From positions 1 through 55,244 of the forward strand of contig JABGRQ010000119.1 of assembly GCA_018648225.1 (NCBI GenBank): a DNA stretch of 55,244 nucleotides, given 5' to 3'. The notes below the pieces were generated by a model, which saw only the letters and a program-made list of their open reading frames with translations, was not told where the DNA came from and ran no database searches. The stretch comes from Chloroflexota bacterium (GTDB lineage Bacteria > Chloroflexota > Anaerolineae > Anaerolineales > UBA11858). The position numbers were made by a program, and so were the translations under genes. Shown here piece after piece: positions 33,239 to 41,983 of the stretch (the first letter of the stretch is position 1; every line of letters starts with the position of its first letter).

Positions 33239-34042
33239 ATGATCGAACCAATTCAAAACTATCTTCTCAATACCCCCTGGATGGCGAATCTCATCCGTAT
33301 TGCCACTTTTTATTTGCTGGCCTGGGTTATTTCACGCATGATTATCTGGATGATCCGCCGAACTTCAAAGATAGGGCGCATAAAAATCGTTTCGAATATT
33401 TCGCGGCCTGAACGCCAGCAAACCCTGCGCAGTTTGGCAATTAGTCTGGTGAGTTTTAGCTCTTTTTTGGGCGCCAGCATTGCTACGTTGGCGCTATTTG
33501 TCGATATCGACACATTAGTATGGATGGTGGGTTTGTTTAGCGCAGCCATTGGCCTGGGCGCGCGTCCGCTGTTCAGCGATTTTCTCACCGGGATCGGCTT
33601 TATTTTCGAAGATACGTTTGCTGTAGGCGAAAAAGTTGAAATCCTGGAAATGGAAGGCGTGGTCGAGAAAATTAATTTGCGCAATACCTGGATGCGCTCG
33701 CCGACCGGGGAGGTTTATATTATCCCGAATGGCGAAATTCGCATGGTGCGTAATTTCAGCCGCGGTAAATTTTCGGCGGCCAGCGTGACGGTGAAACTTC
33801 AGGCTGTTGACCTGGGGCATGCGCTCGTTGTTCTCGAGGAACTCGCTGAGGAAGCGGTTTCGCTGCTGCCCAATTTGCTGGAACCCTGGCAGGTCATCAG
33901 CAAAGAAGCTGTCATCGGTCAACAGGCCGAGTTAACTCTATTGACCAAAGCGCGTTTCGGCATGGCTGCGGAAATGCGCCCGCGCTTGCAGGCTTTAGTT
34001 CAAGAACGCCTGGCTGATGCGAGCATTGAGCTTATTGACTAG
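33239..34042 (+). CDS. MscS-family mechanosensitive channel, second copy
   Basis: A 267-residue MscS-type channel. Helices are at about 16-36, 60-85 and 90-112; the pore helix region is LVWMVGLFSAAIGLGARPLF. The beta domain has FAVGEKVEILEMEGVVEKI and the conserved IPNGEIRMVRNFS. The start ATG at 33239 immediately follows the DUF1461 TAA; the upstream extension in the same frame is a shadow of that gene. It is distinct from the 198-1103 protein in length and motifs. The CorA gene begins 14 bases later, so this is an ion-homeostasis operon. Confidence 0.9.
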   Translation: MIEPIQNYLLNTPWMANLIRIATFYLLAWVISRMIIWMIRRTSKIGRIKIVSNISRPERQQTLRSLAISLVSFSSFLGASIATLALFVDIDTLVWMVGLFSAAIGLGARPLFSDFLTGIGFIFEDTFAVGEKVEILEMEGVVEKINLRNTWMRSPTGEVYIIPNGEIRMVRNFSRGKFSAASVTVKLQAVDLGHALVVLEELAEEAVSLLPNLLEPWQVISKEAVIGQQAELTLLTKARFGMAAEMRPRLQALVQERLADASIELID

Positions 34043-34056
34043 AGATATGAACTGAG

Positions 34057-35121
34057 ATGAAACGATTTTTCCACAAACCGGCTTCGGTTGGATATGCTCC
34101 TGGCAGCCTGAATTTCACCGAAGGGAAAGAACAACTCCCTTTGAAGTTGACCGTTTTTGAATATAGTCGCGAACAAGATGCTGTCGAACGTCATGCGGAT
34201 ACCATTGCTGATTGTTTGCCTTTCGCGCCTCATGCTGATGTGACCTGGTTGAACGTGAATGGCAACCATCCGGTGGCAGCTCTCGAGGAGATCGGCAAAT
34301 ACCTTGATATCCACCCGCTGGCGCTGGAGGACATTCTCGATACCAGCCAGCGCCCAAAAATGGAGGATTTCGAGCGGTATTTATTCATCGAGTTGAATAT
34401 GCTGCTTTGGGATCAGGATCACGCCCATGTCGAGTCCGAACAGGTCAGCCTGATCATGGGGGATAAGTACGTCATTACCTTTCAGTCGAGCGAAAATGAT
34501 GTCTTCGATTCGGTTAGAAAGCGCATTCTTGAAGGCAAGAGCCGCCTGACCAAACAAGGCGCGGATTATCTGGCTTACTCTCTGGTTGATGCTATTGTGG
34601 ATCATTATTTTGTCGTGTTGGAAAACCTGGGGGACCAGATCGAATTCCTGGAGGAAGAACTGGTAACACACGCCGATCCCAAAACTCTGCAATCCATCCA
34701 TGAGTTGAAGCGTGAACTCATTTTCCTGCGGAAATCGGTTTGGCCGTTGCGAGAAGTGATTGGTGCGCTGGAACGTGGTGAAACTCCGTTGTTTAAGGAA
34801 ACATCTCTGATCTACCTACGGGATGTTTATGACCACACGATTCAGATCATCGATACGGTAGAGACTTTCCGCGATATGGTTTCCGGTATGCTCGATATTT
34901 ATCTCTCCAGTATCAGCAACCGTATGAACGAAGTGATGAAAGTACTGACAATCATTTCGACCATTTTTATTCCGATGTCATTCTTTACCGGACTTTATGG
35001 CATGAATTTTGTCAATATGCCCGAATTGCAATGGCAGTGGGGCTATTTCGCTCTATTAAGTTTCTTGGGGGTGACCTTCATCGGCATGTTAGTATTTTTT
35101 AAACACAAAAAGTGGTTTTGA
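34057..35121 (+). CDS. corA: CorA-family magnesium/divalent cation transporter
   Basis: A 354-residue CorA-like channel of the plasma membrane. The N-terminal cytoplasmic alpha/beta funnel spans 1-270 (LALEDILDTSQRPKMEDFERYL is the classic block near 90). A long stalk helix is followed by two C-terminal helices with the selectivity motif GLYGMNF near 312 and an acidic periplasmic loop (NMPELQWQWG). The protein ends KHKKWF, with the basic tail typical of CorA. It could also carry Co or Ni. The next gene starts 12 bases downstream. Confidence 0.95.
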   Translation: MKRFFHKPASVGYAPGSLNFTEGKEQLPLKLTVFEYSREQDAVERHADTIADCLPFAPHADVTWLNVNGNHPVAALEEIGKYLDIHPLALEDILDTSQRPKMEDFERYLFIELNMLLWDQDHAHVESEQVSLIMGDKYVITFQSSENDVFDSVRKRILEGKSRLTKQGADYLAYSLVDAIVDHYFVVLENLGDQIEFLEEELVTHADPKTLQSIHELKRELIFLRKSVWPLREVIGALERGETPLFKETSLIYLRDVYDHTIQIIDTVETFRDMVSGMLDIYLSSISNRMNEVMKVLTIISTIFIPMSFFTGLYGMNFVNMPELQWQWGYFALLSFLGVTFIGMLVFFKHKKWF

Positions 35122-35133
35122 AAAGGATATTGC

Positions 35134-36237
35134 GTGAGTAAAAATTGGTCTCGCACGAATAAGATATATATTAGCATATTGCTCTTTATTTTTGGAGTCT
35201 GGGTATTTTCATTGATTAAGGGGATGATTGCCCCGTTAGTAATTGCCGCATTACTGGCCTATTTGCTCAACCCGCTGGTGAATCGTCTCAAAAAATATAC
35301 CCGATTGGATCATGTCTGGGCGGTATCGCTGGTATATAGTTTATTTGTCCTGGCGCTTGTGACCGTGTTGTTAAACTTTGTGCCATTGGTAGCGCGACAA
35401 GCCCAGACTTTAACGACTGAACTGCATCTCATTGGCCCTCGATTGGAAGCCGATATTGAGACGATCGCCAGGAGATTTGATATTCAAGTGGATTTGCAGC
35501 CGATTTGGGATGAAATTCAATCAGCATCGTCAGGACTTTTAAATCCAGATCGGGTATTTCGCATGATTCGGTCAGCCAGCACCAACCTGGGCTGGATGTT
35601 GATAATTTTGGTGACAGTATATTACTTGCTTGTCGATTGGGTGCGGCTGCGTGAATGGATTTTCGGTTTATTCTCTCCGGACTATCAAGGTGACGCGCGC
35701 CGTCTTCATGTCGAGATCAAAGTCGTTTGGGCAGCTTATCTGCGCGGCCAGTTGACCCTCATGCTGATTGTTGGCATATTGTCGGGAATTGGCGCAGCGA
35801 GCATTGGATTGCCAATGGCAGCTTTCTTTGGCCTTTTGGCTGGAACACTCGATCTAATCCCCTCTTTCGGACCAACTGTGACATTGTTGGTGGCGGTGAT
35901 TGTAGCCTGGTTCAAGGGTTCATCGTATTTGGCAATTTCAAATCTGTGGCTGACCGTGCTTACCGTTGTACTTTTCTCCGCAATTCAAGTGCTGGAGAAT
36001 GTTGTTTTGCAGCCATATATTATGGGCAGGCGTTTGAAAATTCACCCGGGAGTAGTATTTATTTCTGTGGTCGGCGCCCTGACATTGGGCAGCGCATTGA
36101 TCGCGCTTATCATTGTTCCCACGGTTGTCTCGCTGAGTATCATTGGGCGCTATATTCGTTGCCGGTTGTTTGAACTGGACCCTTGGGAAGATGATCCGAT
36201 TGTTTTGCGTGATGGCGAAATATCCGGGGAATTATAA
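35134..36237 (+). CDS. AI-2E family transporter (PerM/YhhQ-like)
   Basis: A 367-residue membrane protein of the AI-2E exporter/PerM family with about eight helices and the two central family blocks VLENVVLQPYIMGRRLKIHP and LAGTLDLIPSFGPTVTLL. Some members export autoinducer-2, others Na+(Li+)/H+; the substrate here is not known. The start is a GTG at 35134 preceded by AAAGGAT. A good hydrophobic start (ISILLFIFGVWVFSLIKG) supports it. It is the last gene of the run beginning with DUF1461. Confidence 0.87.
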   Translation: MSKNWSRTNKIYISILLFIFGVWVFSLIKGMIAPLVIAALLAYLLNPLVNRLKKYTRLDHVWAVSLVYSLFVLALVTVLLNFVPLVARQAQTLTTELHLIGPRLEADIETIARRFDIQVDLQPIWDEIQSASSGLLNPDRVFRMIRSASTNLGWMLIILVTVYYLLVDWVRLREWIFGLFSPDYQGDARRLHVEIKVVWAAYLRGQLTLMLIVGILSGIGAASIGLPMAAFFGLLAGTLDLIPSFGPTVTLLVAVIVAWFKGSSYLAISNLWLTVLTVVLFSAIQVLENVVLQPYIMGRRLKIHPGVVFISVVGALTLGSALIALIIVPTVVSLSIIGRYIRCRLFELDPWEDDPIVLRDGEISGEL

Positions 36238-36262
36238 AATAAACTAGATATTCAAGGTTTTA

Positions 36263-36480
36263 GGGAAGCCCCGTGGTGGCTGTCCACATTTGAGAATTTC
36301 TTAAGTTAGTTCCCGATAAGCCATTAAAAGAAAATCCTAAACAAATTTTAAAGAAGGGAGTATAATGCCGGGCTTTTGTAAGTTAAAGTTCTATGCAGTA
36401 TATCTCCTTTTCATACCACGAAAGCGTGGAGCTCACAAAGTTTTCGCAATGGAAACAAAGCTGTCCTCTGTGTGCCCTGT
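36263..36480. repeat. Repeat-rich leader upstream of the KimA-like gene
   Basis: The first 30 bases (36263-36292) match 30795-30824 with four changes. Around 36413-36490 short words (TACCACGAAAGCGTGGAGC, and GTGTGCCCTGTGGTGG) resemble other parts of the repeat near 30900. No open frame is credible. The promoter at 36361-36366 lies inside. Confidence 0.5.
36361..36366 (+). promoter_or_regulatory. -10 box upstream of the KimA-like permease
   Basis: TATAAT with TAAACA as a weak -35 at 17 bases. The resulting leader would be about 155 bases. It shows no c-di-AMP (ydaO) riboswitch consensus. Confidence 0.45.
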
Positions 36481-36525
36481 GGTGGACAATGCGATATATC
36501 AGCTAATTTGTATTTGGAGTTTGTT

Positions 36526-38520
36526 ATGGATTATTCATCTTTAAAACGACGTATTATTGGCGAGCCATTCCCCAGCAGCATGGAATCGCATGAACGGCTG
36601 GATAAAATCCGCGGCCTGGCAATTTTTGCCTCCGACCCGATCAGCAGCAATGCTTATGCCACCGAAGCCATCATGAGTATTCTAATCGTGCTGGGCAGCG
36701 GCGCATTAGCGCTTACCTTGCCCATCGCGCTGATGATTGCTCTTTTGGTGGGGATTGTGATCTTTAGCTATATTCAGGTCATCATGCACTACCCCGAAGG
36801 CGGCGGTGGTTACCGCGTTACCAAAGATAACCTGGGGACTTCACCCTCTTTGCTGGCGGCTGGCGCATTGATGACGGATTATATTCTCACTGTTTCAGTC
36901 TCTGTTTCTGCCGGGATGCGGGCGCTTACCTCTGCATTTCCGGCACTGCACGCCTATCAGGTCACCCTGGCTTTGGTCGCTATTCTGCTGATAACCTGGA
37001 TCAATCTGCGCGGTGTGCGCGAAAGCGGGTCAATCTTTGCACTGCCGACCTATGCTTTTGTCGTTGGCGTGCTTTTGGTTGTGCTGGTTGGTCTCTCAAA
37101 ATATTTCGGTTTGTTTGGCATTACACCGATGGCGATCACCGCACCGGTTATCGAACCCCAGAGCACTTTTACCGGTTTTGCATATACCTGGCTGCTATTG
37201 CGGGCATTTGCCGCAGGGTGTACCGCGTTAACCGGTATTGAAGCCATCAGCGACGGAGTCAAAGCCTTCAAACCCCCCGAGGCAACCAATGCCGCCAAAA
37301 CCATGCTGATTATGGGCATCATTGCTATGGCGCTTTTTGGTGGAATCTCCTTTCTCGCCACACACTTGAATTTAGTGCCTGCAGAAACCGATAGCATTCT
37401 TTCCCAGATGACGCGCGCAATCGTAGGCGATGGGTTTCTGTACTATTGGGTGCAATTTTTCACCATGATGATCCTGGTTTTAGCTGCTAATACCGGTTTT
37501 CAAGATTTTCCCCGCCTGGGTTATTTCCTTGCGCGCGATGGCTTCATGCCGCGCTGGATGATGAACCTCGGGGATCGTCTGGTATATAGCGGCGGGATTG
37601 TTGCGTTGGCTTTATTATCATCAGTCGTGGTTATCATTTTTCGAGCCGATGAATTTGCCATGCTGCCGCTCTATGCGCTGGGCGTCATGGTCAGCTTCAC
37701 ATTATCTCAGGCCAGCATGGTCAAGCTGATGCGCAAAGTGAGCAAACTTAAACCCGGTGAAACTGTCCAGACAGCAGCCACTACGTTGCATAATGAAAAA
37801 AACTGGCTACTGAAAATGCTGTTAAGCGGGGTTGGCGCGCTGATTACGTTTGTGGTGCTTATCGTTCTTATCGCCACAAAATTTGTGGATGGCGCCTGGG
37901 TGATTGTATTGACGATCCCATTATTAGTCTGGATGTTTAAATCCATTCGGATGCACTACGATGATGTGGCCGAAAGCCTGCGCACGCGCAACTTGATTGG
38001 CTCGAAGTTGATCGATGTGGCCGATGTGGTGATTGTTCCCATTGGGGATATTCACCGAGGCACTTTGCGCGCCCTGCAATATGCCCGGCGGTTATCTGGT
38101 GATGTGCGCGTGATTTGCGTTACCATCAACGAAGAGCAAAAAGAACATGTGCTTGAGCGCTGGAATCGTTTTCCGCAATTAACCGATCACGCGCGCCTGA
38201 TTTGTATTGACTACGATTACCGTGATGTATTGGAGCCGGTTTTTGATTTCATTCAGAACGTGAAGGAAAACGAATTCCCCAATGAATTGATAACTGTCGT
38301 TGTGCCCGAATTTATTTCCCCAACGCTGGCAACGCAACTCTTGCATAATCAGAGTGCCAACGTCTTGCGGGCGCGGCTGCGCGCCCAGCCAGGCGTGATT
38401 GTGATTGATATCCCTTTCCACATTAATTCGCGCATGCGAGCGCGCGAAATCATTGAACAACCCGAAGAGTCAACCCCCGCGGTTGAAATCAATGACGATG
38501 CACGCCCAGAAGCGGGCTAA
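36526..38520 (+). CDS. KimA-like APC-superfamily permease (probable potassium importer)
   Basis: A 664-residue APC-type permease with twelve helices in the first ~475 residues and a cytoplasmic C-terminal domain of USP-like fold (VVIVPIGDIHRGTLRALQYA). The N-terminus (SSLKRRIIGEPFP), the PEGGGGYRVTKDNLGT loop near 92 and the TDYILTVSVSVSAGMRALTS helix are the same blocks that define Bacillus KimA, a high-affinity K+ importer regulated by c-di-AMP. I infer K+ uptake, but other APC substrates cannot be excluded. The ATG at 36526 has TTGGAG upstream; the longer frame from 36472 is not credible. Confidence 0.85.
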   Translation: MDYSSLKRRIIGEPFPSSMESHERLDKIRGLAIFASDPISSNAYATEAIMSILIVLGSGALALTLPIALMIALLVGIVIFSYIQVIMHYPEGGGGYRVTKDNLGTSPSLLAAGALMTDYILTVSVSVSAGMRALTSAFPALHAYQVTLALVAILLITWINLRGVRESGSIFALPTYAFVVGVLLVVLVGLSKYFGLFGITPMAITAPVIEPQSTFTGFAYTWLLLRAFAAGCTALTGIEAISDGVKAFKPPEATNAAKTMLIMGIIAMALFGGISFLATHLNLVPAETDSILSQMTRAIVGDGFLYYWVQFFTMMILVLAANTGFQDFPRLGYFLARDGFMPRWMMNLGDRLVYSGGIVALALLSSVVVIIFRADEFAMLPLYALGVMVSFTLSQASMVKLMRKVSKLKPGETVQTAATTLHNEKNWLLKMLLSGVGALITFVVLIVLIATKFVDGAWVIVLTIPLLVWMFKSIRMHYDDVAESLRTRNLIGSKLIDVADVVIVPIGDIHRGTLRALQYARRLSGDVRVICVTINEEQKEHVLERWNRFPQLTDHARLICIDYDYRDVLEPVFDFIQNVKENEFPNELITVVVPEFISPTLATQLLHNQSANVLRARLRAQPGVIVIDIPFHINSRMRAREIIEQPEESTPAVEINDDARPEAG

Positions 38521-38533
38521 AAGACAGGCTGCT

Positions 38534-39184
38534 TTATTTTAGGGCCAGGCGCTCGCTGCCCGGACTGAGTAAATAATCTGCCCCGTTACGATGCAAAATA
38601 GCGATGCGCCGCCGTCGTTTCAAGAACTCAGCGCGCATCGCTTCGCTTTTAATGGCATAGCTCTCCATCTCTTGCGGAAAGATGTCAAAAAATGTGTCGA
38701 AGGTCTGAATAAATTCCGCCCGATAGGTAGTGCTTACGGCATCCAGATTGTCGATCACCCAGCATTTGCCATCGAATTCCCACTCGTGGGCCAATCCCAA
38801 AAAACGAAAATCATCGCTGATATAAGGAAAGAACGGGAACTGGCGGCAGCTCAGGGCGCGGTACTCGCGCTGGCATTGATCTGGCCCCAGGCAAGCTAAC
38901 AAGATCATTGTTTCGGGCGTCTCCGCCTGGAGGGTTGCCAACTCTTTGGGACTAGTATCACATTCGTCGCCGCGCCACGTCTGCCAAAGATCGGTATTTT
39001 TTTGTAGATAATCCCATTCTTGCAGATACGCCGCGGGTACCGCCTCACAAATATCGCAGCAAAACGGCTTCCCGCTGGGATTATGCGGCGCGCACTTCTT
39101 GCCGCAATCCATCTCGGTGATCGGGGCGTTGAAAGATGTGTAAATTTTGCTGATGGGAATATGGGGGAAGCGGTATTTGCTCAT
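38534..39184 (-). CDS. YkgJ-family cysteine cluster protein
   Basis: A 216-residue cytoplasmic protein with the YkgJ/UPF0153 Zn or Fe-S cysteine pattern: MDCGKKCAPHN near residue 26, CCDICEAVPAAYL near 42, and DQCQREYRALSCRQFPFFP near 102. The rest is alpha/beta with no further domain. The biological role is unknown. It is convergent with the KimA-like gene 13 bases away and no obvious terminator lies between them. The start ATG at 39184 has no good Shine-Dalgarno. Confidence 0.85.
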   Translation of the reverse strand: MSKYRFPHIPISKIYTSFNAPITEMDCGKKCAPHNPSGKPFCCDICEAVPAAYLQEWDYLQKNTDLWQTWRGDECDTSPKELATLQAETPETMILLACLGPDQCQREYRALSCRQFPFFPYISDDFRFLGLAHEWEFDGKCWVIDNLDAVSTTYRAEFIQTFDTFFDIFPQEMESYAIKSEAMRAEFLKRRRRIAILHRNGADYLLSPGSERLALK

Positions 39185-39192
39185 GAGTTTTT

Positions 39193-39273
39193 TTAACGCA
39201 AGGACGCAAAGTTACAAGGACGCAAAGTTCTTTGATTTTTTTGCGTCTTCGCCTCTCTGCGCCTTTGCGTTAA
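39193..39273. repeat. AACGCAAAG-type inverted and direct repeat
   Basis: TTAACGCAAGGACGCAAAG on the left and TCTGCGCCTTTGCGTTAA on the right form an imperfect 19-base inverted repeat. Within it AAGGACGCAAAGTT occurs twice in tandem (period 16). The element lies between the ApgM stop and the YkgJ start. This word family is common as intergenic filler in environmental bacterial genomes. Confidence 0.65.
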
Positions 39274-39277
39274 GTTT

Positions 39278-40486
39278 TTACGCCCCATATTTGTTCATGC
39301 GCTCGGCATGGGCCAACGCCAACGACATAATATCGACTGCCGGGAAGGTGCCCAGCCCGCCGCGGGCGCAGGGCCGTTCGCCGAATTGGGTTTCAAAATC
39401 CGGGCGGTGTGTGGCAGGCGCCCACAGCAGGAAGGGAACCGGATGCCACGAATGCGATTTCATACGCGCCGGGGTAGAGTGGTCGCCGGTAATCATCAGC
39501 ACATCGGGATTGAGTGCCAGCAATTGAGGCAAGGCCGCATCCACACTTTCGATGATATTCACCTTTCCGGCAAAATCACCATCTTCACCCTTGCTGTCGG
39601 TCTTCTTGATGTGGATAAAGACGAAATCATGGGCATCCCAAATTTTCTCGACGGCGGCGAATTCGTCGGCAGGGGTATCGCCTGCAAACTCAATCACATC
39701 CATGCCAACGAGCTTGGAGACGCCGCGATACATGGGGTAGACGGCCACGCAGGCCGCGTTCAAGCCATATACGTCGCTATAGCCTGGCAGGCCCGGATCG
39801 GTGGCGAAGCCGCGCAGGGTCACGCCGTTAGCTTTGGGTTGGTCGGCGAGTACTTTTTGTGCCTCGGCAACCCATTGCGTGAATAAAACAGCGGCGCGTT
39901 GGGCGGCTGGCTCTAAGGCTCTGATAGGCAAGGGGGCTTTTCCGGTGACTTGCGGATCGGTATCGTTTAGATGAGGGTGCAGCCCCTCGCCGCGCATCAC
40001 CACAGCGAAGCGGTATTCTTTCACCTGGCGCACTTCCAGTTCGACACCGTCCAGTTGGATGCTTTGCAGTCGCTCGATGGCGGGCATGGCTTCCTCGCTG
40101 GAGATGCGACCGGCGCGCCGGTCGCTGATCAGGCCGTTTTTATCAAGGGTGCAGAAATTGCCGCGCACGGCAATATCGCCGGGATTGACATCCAGGCCGA
40201 CGCCGTTGGCCTCGAGCGCACCGCGCCCGACTTCATATTCGAGCGGATCGTAGCCGAAGAGCGCCAGGTGAGCGGGGCCAGACCCGGGGGTGATCCCCGG
40301 TCGAATGGGCGTGATTTGGCCGAGAGTCCCTTCGGCGGCAAGCTGATCCATATTTGGGGTTGCAGCCGCCTCGAGCTCGGTCGGGCCTCCGGCTTCAATC
40401 GGCAAGCCTCCCAGCCCATCCATAATCAGCAAAACAATCTTGCTCTGGTTAGATTTCAAAAGATTAGGAATATATTCGTAGGGCAT
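39278..40486 (-). CDS. apgM: Cofactor-independent phosphoglycerate mutase, archaeal type
   Basis: A 402-residue ApgM of the alkaline-phosphatase superfamily, interconverting 3- and 2-phosphoglycerate in glycolysis/gluconeogenesis without 2,3-BPG. Motifs are KIVLLIMDGLGGLP near residue 16, with catalytic Asp/metal ligand, and TPGSGPAHLALFGYDP near 65, with nucleophilic Ser. GALEANGVGLDV follows, and ITGDHSTPARMKSHSWHPVP near 335 has the His/Asp metal ligands. Length is typical. A CAAGGAG ribosome site precedes the ATG. Transcribed alone. Confidence 0.96.
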   Translation of the reverse strand: MPYEYIPNLLKSNQSKIVLLIMDGLGGLPIEAGGPTELEAAATPNMDQLAAEGTLGQITPIRPGITPGSGPAHLALFGYDPLEYEVGRGALEANGVGLDVNPGDIAVRGNFCTLDKNGLISDRRAGRISSEEAMPAIERLQSIQLDGVELEVRQVKEYRFAVVMRGEGLHPHLNDTDPQVTGKAPLPIRALEPAAQRAAVLFTQWVAEAQKVLADQPKANGVTLRGFATDPGLPGYSDVYGLNAACVAVYPMYRGVSKLVGMDVIEFAGDTPADEFAAVEKIWDAHDFVFIHIKKTDSKGEDGDFAGKVNIIESVDAALPQLLALNPDVLMITGDHSTPARMKSHSWHPVPFLLWAPATHRPDFETQFGERPCARGGLGTFPAVDIMSLALAHAERMNKYGA

Positions 40487-40508
40487 AGGAACTCCTTGTT
40501 ACGCGGAC

Positions 40509-40533
40509 GGACGCGGCACAATAGGCCGCGTCC
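40509..40533. repeat. GGACGCGGC hairpin between apgM and the MalK-type gene
   Basis: A 9-base perfect stem (GGACGCGGC / GCCGCGTCC) with a 7-base loop. It follows the stronger terminator at 40546-40581 on the minus strand and lies in the apgM leader. Confidence 0.4.
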
Positions 40534-40545
40534 TGATTCGAGAAA

Positions 40546-40581
40546 AGAAGCGAAACTTCTTTGCAAAGAAATTTCGCTTCT
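40546..40581 (-). terminator. Terminator after the MalK/UgpC-type ATPase gene
   Basis: A 10-base outer stem (AGAAGCGAAA / TTTCGCTTCT) continues through CTTCTTTGCAAAGAA-type inner pairing and is followed on the minus strand by TTTCTC. Confidence 0.75.
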
Positions 40582-40587
40582 GGATAT

Positions 40588-41688
40588 TTAGCGAATGGCT
40601 TGCTCAGTCTCCTTATCGAAGATGTGCATATTTGCCATGTTGAACGTGACCCGGGCTTTATCACCCATCTTGAATTGGGTGCGGGGATCAATGCGCCCAA
40701 CGTACTCGTATTCGCCGCTCTTGAAGAACACAAAGATTTCGTTGCCCATCAATTCGGTGACTTCAACATTGGCTTCGACGCTTTGGCCGATGATGCCAGG
40801 GGCTTCATATCCGGGATCGTAGACATCTTCAGGGCGCAAGCCGAAAACAACCTGTTTGCCAACATGCGGCTGATAAACATCGGCGTGCTCATCGGGAACT
40901 TGAACCTTGAAATCGCCAGTGTTGACGTAAATTTTGCCGCCATCTTTTTCGAGTTTGGCTTCAAAGAAGTTCATCGCCGGAGAGCCGATGAAGCCCGCCA
41001 CGAAGAGATTGTTGGGCTTGTCGTACAGGTTTTGTGGGGTGTCGAGCTGTTGCAACAGGCCGTGATTCATCACCGCGATGCGGCTGGCCATGGTCATTGC
41101 CTCTACCTGGTCGTGGGTCACATAGATAAAGGTGGTTGCCAGGCGCTTGTGCAGTTTGGTGATTTGGGTGCGGGTCTGCACGCGCAGCTTGGCATCCAGG
41201 TTCGAGAGGGGTTCATCAAGGAGGAAGACTTTTGGCTCGCGCACAATCGCGCGTCCAACGGCTACTCGCTGACGTTGACCTCCGGAAAGTTGGCGGGGTT
41301 TGCGATCGAGCAAGTTTTCGATCCCCAGAATTTGAGCGGCCTCATCTACACGCCGCTTGATTTCCTCTTTGGGGTACTTGCGCAATTTTAGCCCGAATGC
41401 CATATTGTCATAGACAGACATGTGGGGATACAGGGCATAAGATTGGAATACCATAGCGATATCCCGATCTTTGGGGGCCACATCGTTGACCACCTGGTCG
41501 CCAATGAGGATTTGCCCATCTGAAATATCTTCCAGCCCAGCCAGGCACCGCAAAGCGGTGGACTTGCCGCAGCCAGAAGGGCCAACGAGAACCAGGAATT
41601 CCTTGTCCTCGATCGTGATGCTAAGGTCGTTTACCGCCGTAACATCGCCAAAGCGTTTGAATACGTTCTTGTAAGTTACGCTTGCCAT
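40588..41688 (-). CDS. Carbohydrate ABC transporter ATP-binding protein (MalK/UgpC/MsmK type)
   Basis: A 366-residue ATPase shared by sugar importers. Walker A is GPSGCGKSTALRC (residues 36-48), the Q-loop MVFQSYALYPHMSV near 80, the signature LSGGQRQRVAVGRAIV near 133, and Walker B VFLLDEPLSNLDAKLR near 155. The H-loop YVTHDQVEAM is near 190. The C-terminal TOBE/OB regulatory domain (FGLRPEDVYD...) is complete. No sugar-binding protein or permease is nearby, so this is probably a housekeeping ATPase serving several distant transporters. AAGGAGTG precedes the ATG. Confidence 0.95.
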   Translation of the reverse strand: MASVTYKNVFKRFGDVTAVNDLSITIEDKEFLVLVGPSGCGKSTALRCLAGLEDISDGQILIGDQVVNDVAPKDRDIAMVFQSYALYPHMSVYDNMAFGLKLRKYPKEEIKRRVDEAAQILGIENLLDRKPRQLSGGQRQRVAVGRAIVREPKVFLLDEPLSNLDAKLRVQTRTQITKLHKRLATTFIYVTHDQVEAMTMASRIAVMNHGLLQQLDTPQNLYDKPNNLFVAGFIGSPAMNFFEAKLEKDGGKIYVNTGDFKVQVPDEHADVYQPHVGKQVVFGLRPEDVYDPGYEAPGIIGQSVEANVEVTELMGNEIFVFFKSGEYEYVGRIDPRTQFKMGDKARVTFNMANMHIFDKETEQAIR

Positions 41689-41863
41689 AATGTCTTACAC
41701 TCCTTTCGTAAAATATAGTGGCTTTATTATACTGCGAAATTTACAAGGGGCAATGCGAACACGCATTTTCACACAAAGTCGCCATCCTCAAAGGGTGTCG
41801 ATGCGAAAAAAATATGTAAAGCGTCATATATTTAAGTCAAGTGAAACATAGTACAAATGCCTA

Positions 41864-41893
41864 TTGCGTTAGTACTTAAGATACATATATAAT
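41864..41893 (+). promoter_or_regulatory. Promoter of the subtilisin-like protease gene
   Basis: TTGCGT (41864-41869) and TATAAT (41888-41893) with an 18-base spacer. The leader is about 85 bases and includes AAAGGAGA as ribosome site, unlike the leaderless genes in this window. The remaining part of the 41689-41983 gap is AT-rich with no other feature seen. Confidence 0.6.
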
Positions 41894-41983
41894 AAAGACT
41901 AACAAATTTGTAAGGTAGGGGCAATCATTGCGCATCCAACCTTCAATATAAAGCAGGGAATTGAGATAAAAAGGAGATGTACC

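Noticed and set aside
36238-36525. c-di-AMP (ydaO) riboswitch expected upstream of the KimA-like gene
   Set aside because: The leader has none of the conserved blocks of that riboswitch; it is mainly repeat-derived.
39193-39273. CRISPR-like or regulatory repeat between YkgJ and ApgM
   Set aside because: The tandem unit occurs only twice with period 16 and lies inside an imperfect inverted repeat, typical of intergenic repeat debris.
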